From an uncultured Acidimicrobiaceae bacterium (GTDB taxonomy: Bacteria > Actinomycetota > Acidimicrobiia > Acidimicrobiales > Poriferisodalaceae), in the NCBI GenBank assembly GCA_913020735.1, contig CAJWBN010000007.1, positions 1 to 40,340 on the forward strand: DNA of 40,340 nucleotides, written 5' to 3'. Position numbers and translations under genes: made by a program. This document shows positions 1-8,541 of this stretch, one piece after another. Under the pieces are notes generated by a model, which was not told the DNA's origin, ran no database searches, and was given only the letters and a program-made list of their open reading frames with translations. Each line of letters starts with the position of its first letter. Position 1 is the stretch's first letter.

Positions 1-2060
1 CTCGCTAATTGAGGGTCATTGACAACGTCTCCAGCGTCGAGAACGGCGCCGGCGGGGACACCAACTCCTTGGAGGTCCTCCATGAGTTCCCGATCGTTGC
101 ATTCCGCTGTGAAGGATGCGATTCGTTCATCAATTTCATCGTGCCGATGCCACCTCTCGTCAACGTTGAGGTCTCGTAAATCACCCCAATCGGCTATTTC
201 ACAAAGTCCGTTCCAGGAGGCATCATCGATGACAGATATTGCTATCCAGCGGTCATGACCAGAGCAGGGGTAGACCCCTTGGGGAGCTCGTCCCGGTCGT
301 CGATTCCCCCATCTTTGGGGGGCTCCGTTTGTCTGAGCCGTTACGACATGCTGACCAATCATATTTATGGCTGTTTCCGCTTGAGCTACCTCAACCGTTT
401 GTCCCTTCAGACCGCAACATTGACGATCAAGCAAGGCAACTAGAGTGGCTGCCGCTGCATGCAGCCCGGCAGTTGGATCGGGCCAGGCAATCCCACATTT
501 CCAAGGAATTTCATTTCGATAGCCGGTCAACCACGTATGTCCTGCGTGACCGTCAATTGTCGGTCCATACGCGACCCAGTCCTTATTCGGCCCTGATCTT
601 CCATATCCGGGCATCGTCACATAGGTTAAATCTGGGTTGTGTTGCTTAAGAACGGTTTCATCTAATCCGAAGTTGGGCATAACCCTCGGCGCAAAGTTTT
701 CGATTACGACATCTACCTTTGGGAGCATCCGTAGAAAAAAATCTCGCCCCTCTTCCTTGTCGAGTTCGACAACTGTTGAAAGTTTGTTGTTGGCGTACTT
801 GTTGTGAAAACCAGTTCTATTCCAAGGTCGCTCTCCCGCTTCATCATCTGGGAAGAAGTGTGTGGAATCCACATAACTTTGCGGAACTTCTAGTGGTGTC
901 CGAGTCCAAGGAACCTCTGACATCAGAACTTCGGCGCCTAAGTCACCAAGAATGCGGGCTGCTAGTGGGCCCGCCCACACGCGAGTCATATCCAGCATCC
1001 GAAAGCCTGTTAATGGCCCATCATTAAGTTGACTTATTACCTCGCTCCCTGATTCCAAATCTCCATCTTTGTCCTTGGCTCCAATTTGCCAGTCATGATG
1101 ACTCATCCGAAACGGAGGGCCCGGAATATGAACTCCATGGCTATCTGACCGCCAAAACTCCCGTTCTCGAAGGTGTGGGTCGTCGAATAGGTCTTCCACC
1201 GTCGATATAGGCGCTATAGGAAGCCGGAGAGCTTGAAACAGTTCCACCAGCTGGTCTCGTTGCTGCGTCTTCAAAAAAGGAACTAATTCAGTGTCAAGAA
1301 GGTCTTGGTCTGTCATAACGTCATAAATCGTTTCAACGTCATCGCGTTCCAGAAGAGCGGTCAAACCCGTTACTTCTAAGAGGCGCTCCATCTGGTCACT
1401 TTGACTGATTGCTAATCCGATCCAGCCATCGGCGCACTCATAGGCTCCGATAGGAGTTCCCGGTCCGCTATATCGGTTTCCCATACGATTCAAGATTGCG
1501 CCATTGTGCGTATAGCGGAGAAGGCTGAACTGATGCAGCGCGGCAATAACTTCTTGGTGCGAAGTTTCAACTACCTGACCTTGTCCCGTACGAGCGCGGG
1601 TCATAAGGGCAGCAAGCGCCCCTATAAATCCAGTGACGCCGGCAGCCATGTGGACTAAGTCAGGGACACCGTTCAGCGGTTCTCTCTCTGGGCTACCGCT
1701 AAGTCTGAGATGTCCACCTATCGCAGCGTCGACTAAGTCGGTTGACCTCCAACCTGAATAAGGGCCGTGAGAAGCGAACGGTGAAATTCGCAGGACTATC
1801 TGCTGGGGGTTGCACGGCTCAAAAAGTGATGCCAATGGGTCGTTACTGGAAGATTGGATAACTACATCAGCTTTGTCGGCTATATCGACATCAACGAAAT
1901 GTTTAGATGCGTCAAAGAATACGTTCGCTGCCGAATCACGCCCATCTCTGTTTACATGGACTTCGCTGCCATAGTCAGCAAACAGTTTTCCGGCGTATGC
2001 CCCCGCTATTGAGTCGCCAATTTCCATCACTAGAAGAGATCCAAGTGCTGTTTGGGTCAC
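1..2060 (-). CDS. Family III (CaiB/BaiF) CoA-transferase, double-domain, 3' end truncated by the window edge
   Basis: Manual reverse-strand translation gives a continuous reading frame (MTQTALGSLLVMEIGDSIAGAYAGKLFADYGSEV...TGQGQVVETSHQEV...FRMLDMTRVWAGPLAARILGDLGAEVL...VVIENFAPRVMPNFGLDE...GVPAGAVLDAGDVVNDPQLA). It has two CaiB-like Rossmann modules. The likely GTG start at 2060 overlaps the upstream gene's stop (GTGA). It is absent from the ORF track because it runs off the window. Confidence 0.85.
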   Translation of the reverse strand, partial: MTQTALGSLLVMEIGDSIAGAYAGKLFADYGSEVHVNRDGRDSAANVFFDASKHFVDVDIADKADVVIQSSSNDPLASLFEPCNPQQIVLRISPFASHGPYSGWRSTDLVDAAIGGHLRLSGSPEREPLNGVPDLVHMAAGVTGFIGALAALMTRARTGQGQVVETSHQEVIAALHQFSLLRYTHNGAILNRMGNRYSGPGTPIGAYECADGWIGLAISQSDQMERLLEVTGLTALLERDDVETIYDVMTDQDLLDTELVPFLKTQQRDQLVELFQALRLPIAPISTVEDLFDDPHLREREFWRSDSHGVHIPGPPFRMSHHDWQIGAKDKDGDLESGSEVISQLNDGPLTGFRMLDMTRVWAGPLAARILGDLGAEVLMSEVPWTRTPLEVPQSYVDSTHFFPDDEAGERPWNRTGFHNKYANNKLSTVVELDKEEGRDFFLRMLPKVDVVIENFAPRVMPNFGLDETVLKQHNPDLTYVTMPGYGRSGPNKDWVAYGPTIDGHAGHTWLTGYRNEIPWKCGIAWPDPTAGLHAAAATLVALLDRQCCGLKGQTVEVAQAETAINMIGQHVVTAQTNGAPQRWGNRRPGRAPQGVYPCSGHDRWIAISVIDDASWNGLCEIADWGDLRDLNVDERWHRHDEIDERIASFTAECNDRELMEDLQGVGVPAGAVLDAGDVVNDPQLA

Positions 2061-3253
2061 GGGATGACTCCCGATTCTTTCATTTCTATGATGCGATCCC
2101 AATCGATACCCAGTTCGTTAAGAACGAGTTCTGTGTCTTGCCCAAGCGAAGGGGCACCATTCGAAACTTCCCATTCTGTGACCGAAAAATCGATGGGAGA
2201 CGCGACCATTTCTACAGTTTCTGCATCATCTGTACTCACCTGTATCCAGCAGCCAGCAGCTCTGCTTTGCGGATCCGTCAACAATTCGAGACTGGACTGA
2301 ACTGGTGCCCACCAAACATCGTTTGCATCAAAAATTCGACCCCATTCATCACGTTCTTTGGTTAGAAGAATTGCATCCATCTCAGCAGTCAGAATTGATG
2401 AATTCTCCATCCGGGTTTCAATTCCAGAGAATCGTTGATCTTCTAGCCATTTCGGAACTTCCAAAGCCTCAACTACCTGTGGCCAGTGTCGGTCTCCTTC
2501 AAGCCCTAGCATCCACAGCCATTTGCCATCAGAGCATTTGTAGCAATTAATGAGGGGGTTGGGCTGTTCATCTCGGCCTCTGACCACAACGTCATCACCT
2601 GTAGCTGCCGTCACGTTGTGATCCCAACCCAACATGTAGGTTCCAATTCGCATCAGCGAAGTTTCGACTAGTTGGCCTTCCCCGCTTCTTTCCCTGTGGA
2701 ATAAGGCGGCTGATATGCCAGCTACAGCTCCTAAGCCGGTCATATGATCTCCCATCCCTCCTCGTTGCACGGGAGGGTCATCTTGACCTGAGCTCAGAGC
2801 GTGGGCAATTCCAGACCGCGACCAGAAAGCTCCAATGTCGTATGCCTGGCGGTTAGCTTCTTCTCCACGAAGCGACATCCCTGTCACGCTTGCGTAGACA
2901 AGTTTGGGGTAGCGGTTACACAGTGTTTGGTGGTCCAAACCAAGACGTTCAAGGCCTGCTGGGCGATAGTTCGTTAAGAAAACGTCTGCTGTCTCCAGGA
3001 GGAGGTGCATGACTTCCATTCCTGGGGAACTTCGTAGGTTCATCGCGACGCTTCGTTTACCTCTGTTGTCTAACTCGAAGGGCGGGTTGCTGTCTCCGGC
3101 AAACAGCCATTCAAGTCCCCGGAACGGGTCACCTTCATGAGGCTCGACTTTGATGACATCCGCGCCCCAATCAGCAAGAATTCCGCCGCATGCGGGTCCG
3201 GCTACCCAAAGTCCTAGTTCTACGACACGCACTCCCTGCATCGGCCCTGGCAT
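2057..3253 (-). CDS. Family III CaiB/BaiF CoA-transferase
   Basis: 398-aa ORF: MPGPMQGVRVVELGLWVAGPACGGILADWGADVIKVEPHEGDPFRG; catalytic-Asp region GMGDHMTGLGAVAGISAALFHRERSGEGQ. Confidence 0.93.
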   Translation of the reverse strand: MPGPMQGVRVVELGLWVAGPACGGILADWGADVIKVEPHEGDPFRGLEWLFAGDSNPPFELDNRGKRSVAMNLRSSPGMEVMHLLLETADVFLTNYRPAGLERLGLDHQTLCNRYPKLVYASVTGMSLRGEEANRQAYDIGAFWSRSGIAHALSSGQDDPPVQRGGMGDHMTGLGAVAGISAALFHRERSGEGQLVETSLMRIGTYMLGWDHNVTAATGDDVVVRGRDEQPNPLINCYKCSDGKWLWMLGLEGDRHWPQVVEALEVPKWLEDQRFSGIETRMENSSILTAEMDAILLTKERDEWGRIFDANDVWWAPVQSSLELLTDPQSRAAGCWIQVSTDDAETVEMVASPIDFSVTEWEVSNGAPSLGQDTELVLNELGIDWDRIIEMKESGVIP

Positions 3254-3286
3254 TTCGTCACTCTCCTCCCTGATGCGGGATCGTAG

Positions 3287-4591
3287 TCACTTCCGAGCGT
3301 CTAGGGTTTTGTAACCGGATGATGTCGCCCGAATTAACGAGTCAGCAGGTAGGCCCGGGACTAGCGGTGAGACAACCGTCATGGCTCTTGCTTCAAAATC
3401 CGAAACGGCTTCTTGGTTTCGAAGGGGTCTTGCAGTTGCAACGTGAATCCATTCATCTGGGTCGACGGGAACAACAGGTGAGTCCGAAGAGAGAGTGACC
3501 TTGATACTTCGCTCAACAAGCGACGACAACGGCCATAACCACGCCTGTTCAACGGGCGATAAATCTTCAAGATATTTGTCTAGACGTCTAGTTAGAAATG
3601 ACGGCTGAGTGCAGACAGACGCATCGAGTTGAGCTAGACGATCTAGTTGTTCAGGCATCGCAAGCGAGCAATGCTCCAGCCGGTCAAGAGTAAGTGCTGG
3701 TGGTGGTGAGGATTCAAGGGCATGCAAGGTGTCGTCAAGCATGTCGATATCCATGACGTGAACCGCTACAGGGAAACCGCTGGCATGCGCCTGATTGACG
3801 AGCCAGCTGAGATCTTCTTTACCGTCTAGATCAGGCATCACCTTGGCGTGGCCTATCCGAATGCCTTTGTATGTTTCACCGAACTGCATGCCGTCTAGTC
3901 GGTCTGCACCAACCATTGCGGTAATGCGAGGACCGTCGCACTCTTCAGCTATTTCAGCCAAAATATCTATAGAGGCCCGATCGTTGGTGTGGGTAGCGTC
4001 AGTGATCGCCACTAAACCCATTCGCTTCCAGTCTTTGAAAAGATTGCCAGCGGTCTGTTTAAGGTCTGCCAATTCGAGTCTCGGAACGCGACTCAGTAAG
4101 TCTTGTCGCTCAACCAAAATTCCATCTGGATAGTCATGAATTTCTAATATCTCAGCAGCGACGCTGTTCACAACGGCGACATGACCTGATCGATCGTGAA
4201 CGACAGTCGGGATCCCCCGCGTAACCTGATCTAACTCCAACTTCGTAGGGTGACGCTTCTCTCTCAGCAAGCTAGGTTCATACCCCCATGCACGCATCCA
4301 GCCGTTCTCTCCGGCGGAACTGGACCTAAGTAGATCTAATAAATCAGCTAGGGACGTGGCGTTTGATACATCAATTGAGCAGTGAGTGGCCAAAGTTGAA
4401 AGAAGGTGAAGGTGGTCGTCTCGCCAACCAGGTTGCACAATTTCGTTTGTATCTAGCTCGATGACTTCGTCAGCTTCTTCAGCACTGGTCTCGATTTCAT
4501 GAACTACCCCATCGCGCAGCAATAAATTTGTCGCGACGGGTCGACTCGCATCGAAAGTATGGACCTTTCCTCTCACGAGGAGCGAGGTCAT
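3287..4591 (-). CDS. Amidohydrolase (amidohydrolase_3/YtcJ-like)
   Basis: 434-aa ORF: LLVRGKVHTFD...LLLRDGVVHEIE...IVQPGWRDDHLHLLSTL metal-site motif; DRLEHCSLAMPEQ; LSSDSPVVPVDP. Confidence 0.8.
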   Translation of the reverse strand: MTSLLVRGKVHTFDASRPVATNLLLRDGVVHEIETSAEEADEVIELDTNEIVQPGWRDDHLHLLSTLATHCSIDVSNATSLADLLDLLRSSSAGENGWMRAWGYEPSLLREKRHPTKLELDQVTRGIPTVVHDRSGHVAVVNSVAAEILEIHDYPDGILVERQDLLSRVPRLELADLKQTAGNLFKDWKRMGLVAITDATHTNDRASIDILAEIAEECDGPRITAMVGADRLDGMQFGETYKGIRIGHAKVMPDLDGKEDLSWLVNQAHASGFPVAVHVMDIDMLDDTLHALESSPPPALTLDRLEHCSLAMPEQLDRLAQLDASVCTQPSFLTRRLDKYLEDLSPVEQAWLWPLSSLVERSIKVTLSSDSPVVPVDPDEWIHVATARPLRNQEAVSDFEARAMTVVSPLVPGLPADSLIRATSSGYKTLDARK

Positions 4592-4596
4592 TAGTT

Positions 4597-6168
4597 TTAG
4601 ATACCTAGTTCTTCAAGCAACGGGATCAGATCTCTTCTTAGGAGCTTGCCCGTTGAAGTGCGAGGCAACTCTTCCATCAGGTGAACTGCTTCAGGCCTCT
4701 TGAAGGGCGCAAGTTTCTCCTTCGCAAAAGCGACAAGGTCTTCGGGGGTAACTCCACTTCCCTCGCGGATGACAGCTGCCGCCACAACACGCTCGCCCCA
4801 TTCTTCAGAGGCAACCCCTACTACTGCGCATTCCAAAACGGCACTATTTTCATAGAGGACAGCTTCAACTTCGTCGGGGGAAACATTCTCTCCTCCTCGA
4901 ATAATCATGTCACCGGTTCGGCCACCTAGAAATAGATAGTCGTCTTCGTCTAAGTACCCGAGATCCCCTGTGTGAACCCATCCTTCGTCGTCAACGGTGA
5001 CGCGAGTTTTTTCTTCATTGCCCCAGTATCCGTCCATCGCTCGAAAGGTTCGGAGTTGGACTTCGCCTAGGACTCCAGCCTCAACCGGGTTCCCTGCTTC
5101 GTCAACGACTCTGACCTCAACATCATCGAGGACCTGCCCGACTGAGGAGAGACGCTTTAATTTCAGCGCTTGTTCTTCTTCTGTTCCTTCTACCCGGTGA
5201 TCATCAGGATCTAGCACAGCTACCGTCGAGGTAGTTTCGGTTTGGCCGTATGCACCGGCAAAGGAGACGTTCGACGGGAATTCACCGATAGCCCTGCGGA
5301 TCACAGAGGGAGGCATTGGCGCGGCGCCATATGTTATTGCTTCCATGCCAGCAAACGCTTCAGGCGAGAAGTTATCCGCTTCCATTACCCGGCCCAGCAT
5401 CGTTGGCACTAGGAATGCGTGAGTTACTGAATGTTTTTGGACAGTGGTAATCCAAGCCGAAGCTTCAAACTGAGGCAGCAGCACGACTACCCGTCCGCTG
5501 TAAAGAGCGTTCAACATCGAGGTCACGCCGGCAATGTGGTACAACGGCGCCGCAAGCGCCATTCTGCCCATGTCCTCTCCTGTAGCGGCATCATTGGTTC
5601 CCATGACGTAGCCAGTGAGGGCACCGTTGGTTAATTTCACGCCTTTAGGTAGTGAAGTTGTTCCACTTGTATAGAGAAGAGCACATAGCCCATCCGGATC
5701 AACATCTTCTGGCACTGGGAGCTCAAATGCTTCATCTCGAGCTTGGGCATATGAGTCTTCCTCATTAAGCATAAAAACATGTTCGACACTGTCTGGCCGA
5801 TTTTCATCCACCAGATCTCGATAGCGCGTCTCGGTGAACAGGACCTTTACTCCACTGTCAGACATGAGATGCGCTGCTTCTTCAGCCCCAGCGCGAAAGT
5901 TCATTGGAACAACAGTGGCCCCAACAAATGCGGCACCAAAAATTGCTTCAACGCACTCAACGCTGTTCGTGGCGAATACTCCGACGCGATCGCCGGCCTC
6001 TACCCCCAGCGTCGTTAGCAGCCCTGCTGTTCTACTAACATTTTCAAGGAGCTCGCCGTACGTAACTTCACGCGCGGCCCCTCCTTCGCTCTCAGTTGAA
6101 GTGTCAATTAGAATTATCTGCTCGCCAGCTATCGAGGCTGGCATGAAAAGCAACATTCCCAGGTTCAC
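4597..6168 (-). CDS. AMP-binding acyl-CoA synthetase/ligase
   Basis: 523-aa ORF with LLYTSGTTSLPKGVKLTN, GAYGQTET, GWVHTGDLGYLDEDDYLFLGGRTGDMIIRGGENVSPDEVE and PRTSTGKLLRRDL motifs. Confidence 0.95.
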   Translation of the reverse strand: MNLGMLLFMPASIAGEQIILIDTSTESEGGAAREVTYGELLENVSRTAGLLTTLGVEAGDRVGVFATNSVECVEAIFGAAFVGATVVPMNFRAGAEEAAHLMSDSGVKVLFTETRYRDLVDENRPDSVEHVFMLNEEDSYAQARDEAFELPVPEDVDPDGLCALLYTSGTTSLPKGVKLTNGALTGYVMGTNDAATGEDMGRMALAAPLYHIAGVTSMLNALYSGRVVVLLPQFEASAWITTVQKHSVTHAFLVPTMLGRVMEADNFSPEAFAGMEAITYGAAPMPPSVIRRAIGEFPSNVSFAGAYGQTETTSTVAVLDPDDHRVEGTEEEQALKLKRLSSVGQVLDDVEVRVVDEAGNPVEAGVLGEVQLRTFRAMDGYWGNEEKTRVTVDDEGWVHTGDLGYLDEDDYLFLGGRTGDMIIRGGENVSPDEVEAVLYENSAVLECAVVGVASEEWGERVVAAAVIREGSGVTPEDLVAFAKEKLAPFKRPEAVHLMEELPRTSTGKLLRRDLIPLLEELGI

Positions 6169-6291
6169 GGTATCCCCCTGTTGTCCTCAGGAATGATCGC
6201 GGATGAAAGCACCCGCGCGCCACACCAGAGCAAAGTTTCCTTTAAGTCGAGCTTCTGAACTTACGCTCTCAACCAAGTTATTCTTGCTTTT

Positions 6292-6915
6292 ATGGCAAAG
6301 AACATCGAATTTTGGGTTGACCCTATATGACCTTGGTGCTGGGTGACGGCCCGTTGGGTCGTCGACGAAGTCGCATCACAACGCGACCTTTCAATCACTT
6401 GGCAACCAATAAGCCTTCTGTTCAAAAACGAGCCCGCTGAAGACACTCCGTATCACGAGTCCACAATGCTTACACACAAAATGTTGCGGGTCATGGAGGC
6501 GGTAAGGGCTAGTGGAGCTGAGAATAAAGTTTTTGATCTGTATTGGGAATTTGGCAGTCGGATCCACCACGATGGTGACCGAACTTTCGATTTAGCAGAA
6601 GCTTTGGAAACAGCAGGGGTTGCTCGCGAATACTCAGCAGCCGCAGATGAGGAAAAGTGGGACGCGATAATTAGGGCCAAGATGGATGATGGATTGTCTT
6701 TAGTCGGCGACGATGTCGGAACTCCGATAATCGCCTGGGACCGCGGAAACGGTGACCGGGTCGCTCTATTTGGACCAGTCATAACAAGGGCTCCGCGAAA
6801 CGAAGATGCGCTGAAGCTTTGGGATGCAATGATGATGCTTGGAGATATCGAGGGGTTTTGGGAGCTAAAAAAGACTCGAACCGAACGACCTGAATTTGGC
6901 GAGCGACCCAAGTGA
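6292..6915 (+). CDS. Candidate selenoprotein: DsbA-family mycothiol-dependent reductase (Rv2466c-like) with a UPWC active site; TGA 6328-6330 read as Sec
   Basis: ATG at 6292 reads MAKNIEFWVDPI-TGA-PWCWVTARWVVDEVASQRDLSITWQPISLLFKN... in the same frame as the 6343..6915 ORF. The protein matches the remembered layout of Rv2466c (FWFDPLCPWCWITSRW; GEDVGTP; FFGPVLSKIPRGEEAGKLWD; FFELKRTRTE) as FWVDPI(U)PWCWVTARW, GDDVGTPII, LFGPVITRAPRNEDALKLWD, FWELKKTRTE. The TGA replaces the first Cys of CPWC. Confidence 0.85.
6345..6363 (+). promoter_or_regulatory. Candidate bacterial SECIS hairpin
   Basis: GACGGCCC-GTT-GGGTCGTC: 8 bp (7 Watson-Crick plus one G-U), triloop GUU starting with G. There are 22 nt between the TGA and the apical loop. 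Confidence 0.7.
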
Positions 6916-8087
6916 ATCCCGAGGTCTTCAAAGATTTAAAGGTGATTGACACCGACAGCCATTGGTCCGAGCCTTACGACCTCTGGACAAGTCGTGCGCC
7001 AGCAAAGTGGCGGGATCGAGTCCCTCAAATGGAGGAGCGTGACGGCAAACGTCGCTGGTGGTTTGACGGCGATATTCCGATCGGTCTTCCAATCGCATCT
7101 TCCGTGATTAATCCTGAAGGTGAAAAGATCACAGGTACCGCCTTCTTCGATATGGATAACGAGGTAGTGCACCGAGCCAGCTTCGACCCTGATGCTCGGG
7201 TTGCAATGCTCGATGCTTTAGGCATCCATGCGCAGATTATGTACCCAAATGTTGCCGGCTTCGGAAATCAAAATTTTCTTAAATCGCCCGATGAATCGTT
7301 ACGTTTGCTCAGTGTCGAAATTTACAACGATGCTCTCGCCGAATTTCAAGCAGATACCGACCAACGGGTATTCGGAATGGCTCTCTTGCCTTGGTGGAAC
7401 TTAGATGCCGCGGTACGAGAAATAGAGCGAGCCCACAGAAATGGGCTTCGAGGTGTAGTGACTTGCGCCAACCCTGAAGAGGCCGGAATGCCCGATATGG
7501 GAACAGATCATTGGGATCCAGTGTGGCAAGTTTGTTCTGATCTCGAAATGCCAGTGAACTTCCACATCGGTTCATCTAAAGGGAACATGGATTTTTTCGG
7601 TCGCGCTCCTTGGCCATCTTTTGGTGAAGAACGAAAATTGGCTGTTGGTTCGGCAAATTTATTTATGGGGAATGCTCGTACGATCGGGAATCTCATTTAC
7701 TCAGGTATCCCAGAGCGCTTCCCTGAGCTGAAGTTTGTGTCTGTCGAAAGCGGAGTCGGTTGGTTGCCATTCTTTCTCGAAATCCTTGACCATCAGATGA
7801 CTGAGACGGCGCCAAACGAGCTGGCACATTTGTCTCTTCTCCCATCAGAATATTTTCGCCGTCAGTTTTTTGGATGTTTTTGGTTTGAAAGGTCAACCAT
7901 CAAACCAACAGTCGAATTTCTTGGGAGCAATTGTCTGCTCTTCGAAACTGACTTTCCACACCCAACATGTCTTTATCCGAGAGATGATGCTCATTTGCTC
8001 GAGGCTTTCAGCGGGTTAGAAGACGCGGATATCCAAGCGATACTTCAAGATAACGCTGCAGCGTTATACCGGATAGATGTTTCTTAG
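6912..8087 (+). CDS. TIM-barrel metal-dependent amidohydrolase (amidohydrolase_2 family)
   Basis: 391-aa ORF: LKVIDTDSHWSEPYDLW...VNFHIGSS...FVSVESGVGWLPFFLE...LLFETDFPHPTCLYP. GTG start overlaps the preceding stop (GTGA). Confidence 0.9.
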   Translation: MNPEVFKDLKVIDTDSHWSEPYDLWTSRAPAKWRDRVPQMEERDGKRRWWFDGDIPIGLPIASSVINPEGEKITGTAFFDMDNEVVHRASFDPDARVAMLDALGIHAQIMYPNVAGFGNQNFLKSPDESLRLLSVEIYNDALAEFQADTDQRVFGMALLPWWNLDAAVREIERAHRNGLRGVVTCANPEEAGMPDMGTDHWDPVWQVCSDLEMPVNFHIGSSKGNMDFFGRAPWPSFGEERKLAVGSANLFMGNARTIGNLIYSGIPERFPELKFVSVESGVGWLPFFLEILDHQMTETAPNELAHLSLLPSEYFRRQFFGCFWFERSTIKPTVEFLGSNCLLFETDFPHPTCLYPRDDAHLLEAFSGLEDADIQAILQDNAAALYRIDVS

Positions 8088-8140
8088 TGAACGCGCCTTG
8101 CGCTCAATAATGACGGCGACACGGTTAACACGCCCTCAAT

Positions 8141-8461
8141 TTATCTGTGAGTGACCTGCTTGAGATTATCTATATGAGCTCCAAGTTCAGAAGCTGCCCG
8201 CATCATTCCAAGTCTCCACGAGATGGCACCTTGAAAGGGATTTGTCACCCATATATCGATTGCTCCCGAATTGGACATTTCTTCGGTGAAACGCAGACTT
8301 CGGGTTCGACCTTTGAAGCGCATGGTCACACCGACCGAGCCATCTTTCATCGTTACGGGCTCATCCATCCCTAAACCAGCGTTTCGCCCTTCGATCACGG
8401 CGGTACGGGCCTGTTGTCTGAGAACGGCGGTATTCATAACGCAGGGGACATTAACCGCCAA
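8141..8461 (-). CDS. Hypothetical protein (106 aa)
   Basis: ORF fills the gap between flanking genes; composition is plausible for a protein, but I recognise no family. Confidence 0.5.
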   Translation of the reverse strand: MAVNVPCVMNTAVLRQQARTAVIEGRNAGLGMDEPVTMKDGSVGVTMRFKGRTRSLRFTEEMSNSGAIDIWVTNPFQGAISWRLGMMRAASELGAHIDNLKQVTHR

Positions 8462-8541
8462 ATGAGCAATACCTTTTCATTTCAGCCATATTTCCATTTT
8501 CATTTGGCTTCGTTAGCCGAGTTATCCCCTTAGTTCAGTCA

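Noticed and set aside
239-2365. Plus-strand ORFs at 239-649, 719-1027 and 1907-2365
   Set aside because: Antisense to the clearly coding CoA-transferase genes on the minus strand.
5834-6196. Plus-strand 120-aa ORF
   Set aside because: Antisense to the acyl-CoA synthetase; no family resemblance.
6328-6330. TGA as a simple nonsense mutation or sequencing error in a Cys codon
   Set aside because: Not excluded, but less likely: the only in-frame stop falls exactly on the catalytic Cys, a SECIS-like stem follows, and the rest of the gene and its coupled partner are intact.
6261-6446. Minus-strand ORF (61 aa) across the TGA/SECIS region
   Set aside because: Antisense to the read-through selenoprotein; no recognisable protein features.
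6453-6911. Minus-strand 152-aa ORF
   Set aside because: Antisense shadow of the DsbA-like gene; low-complexity Ser-rich translation.
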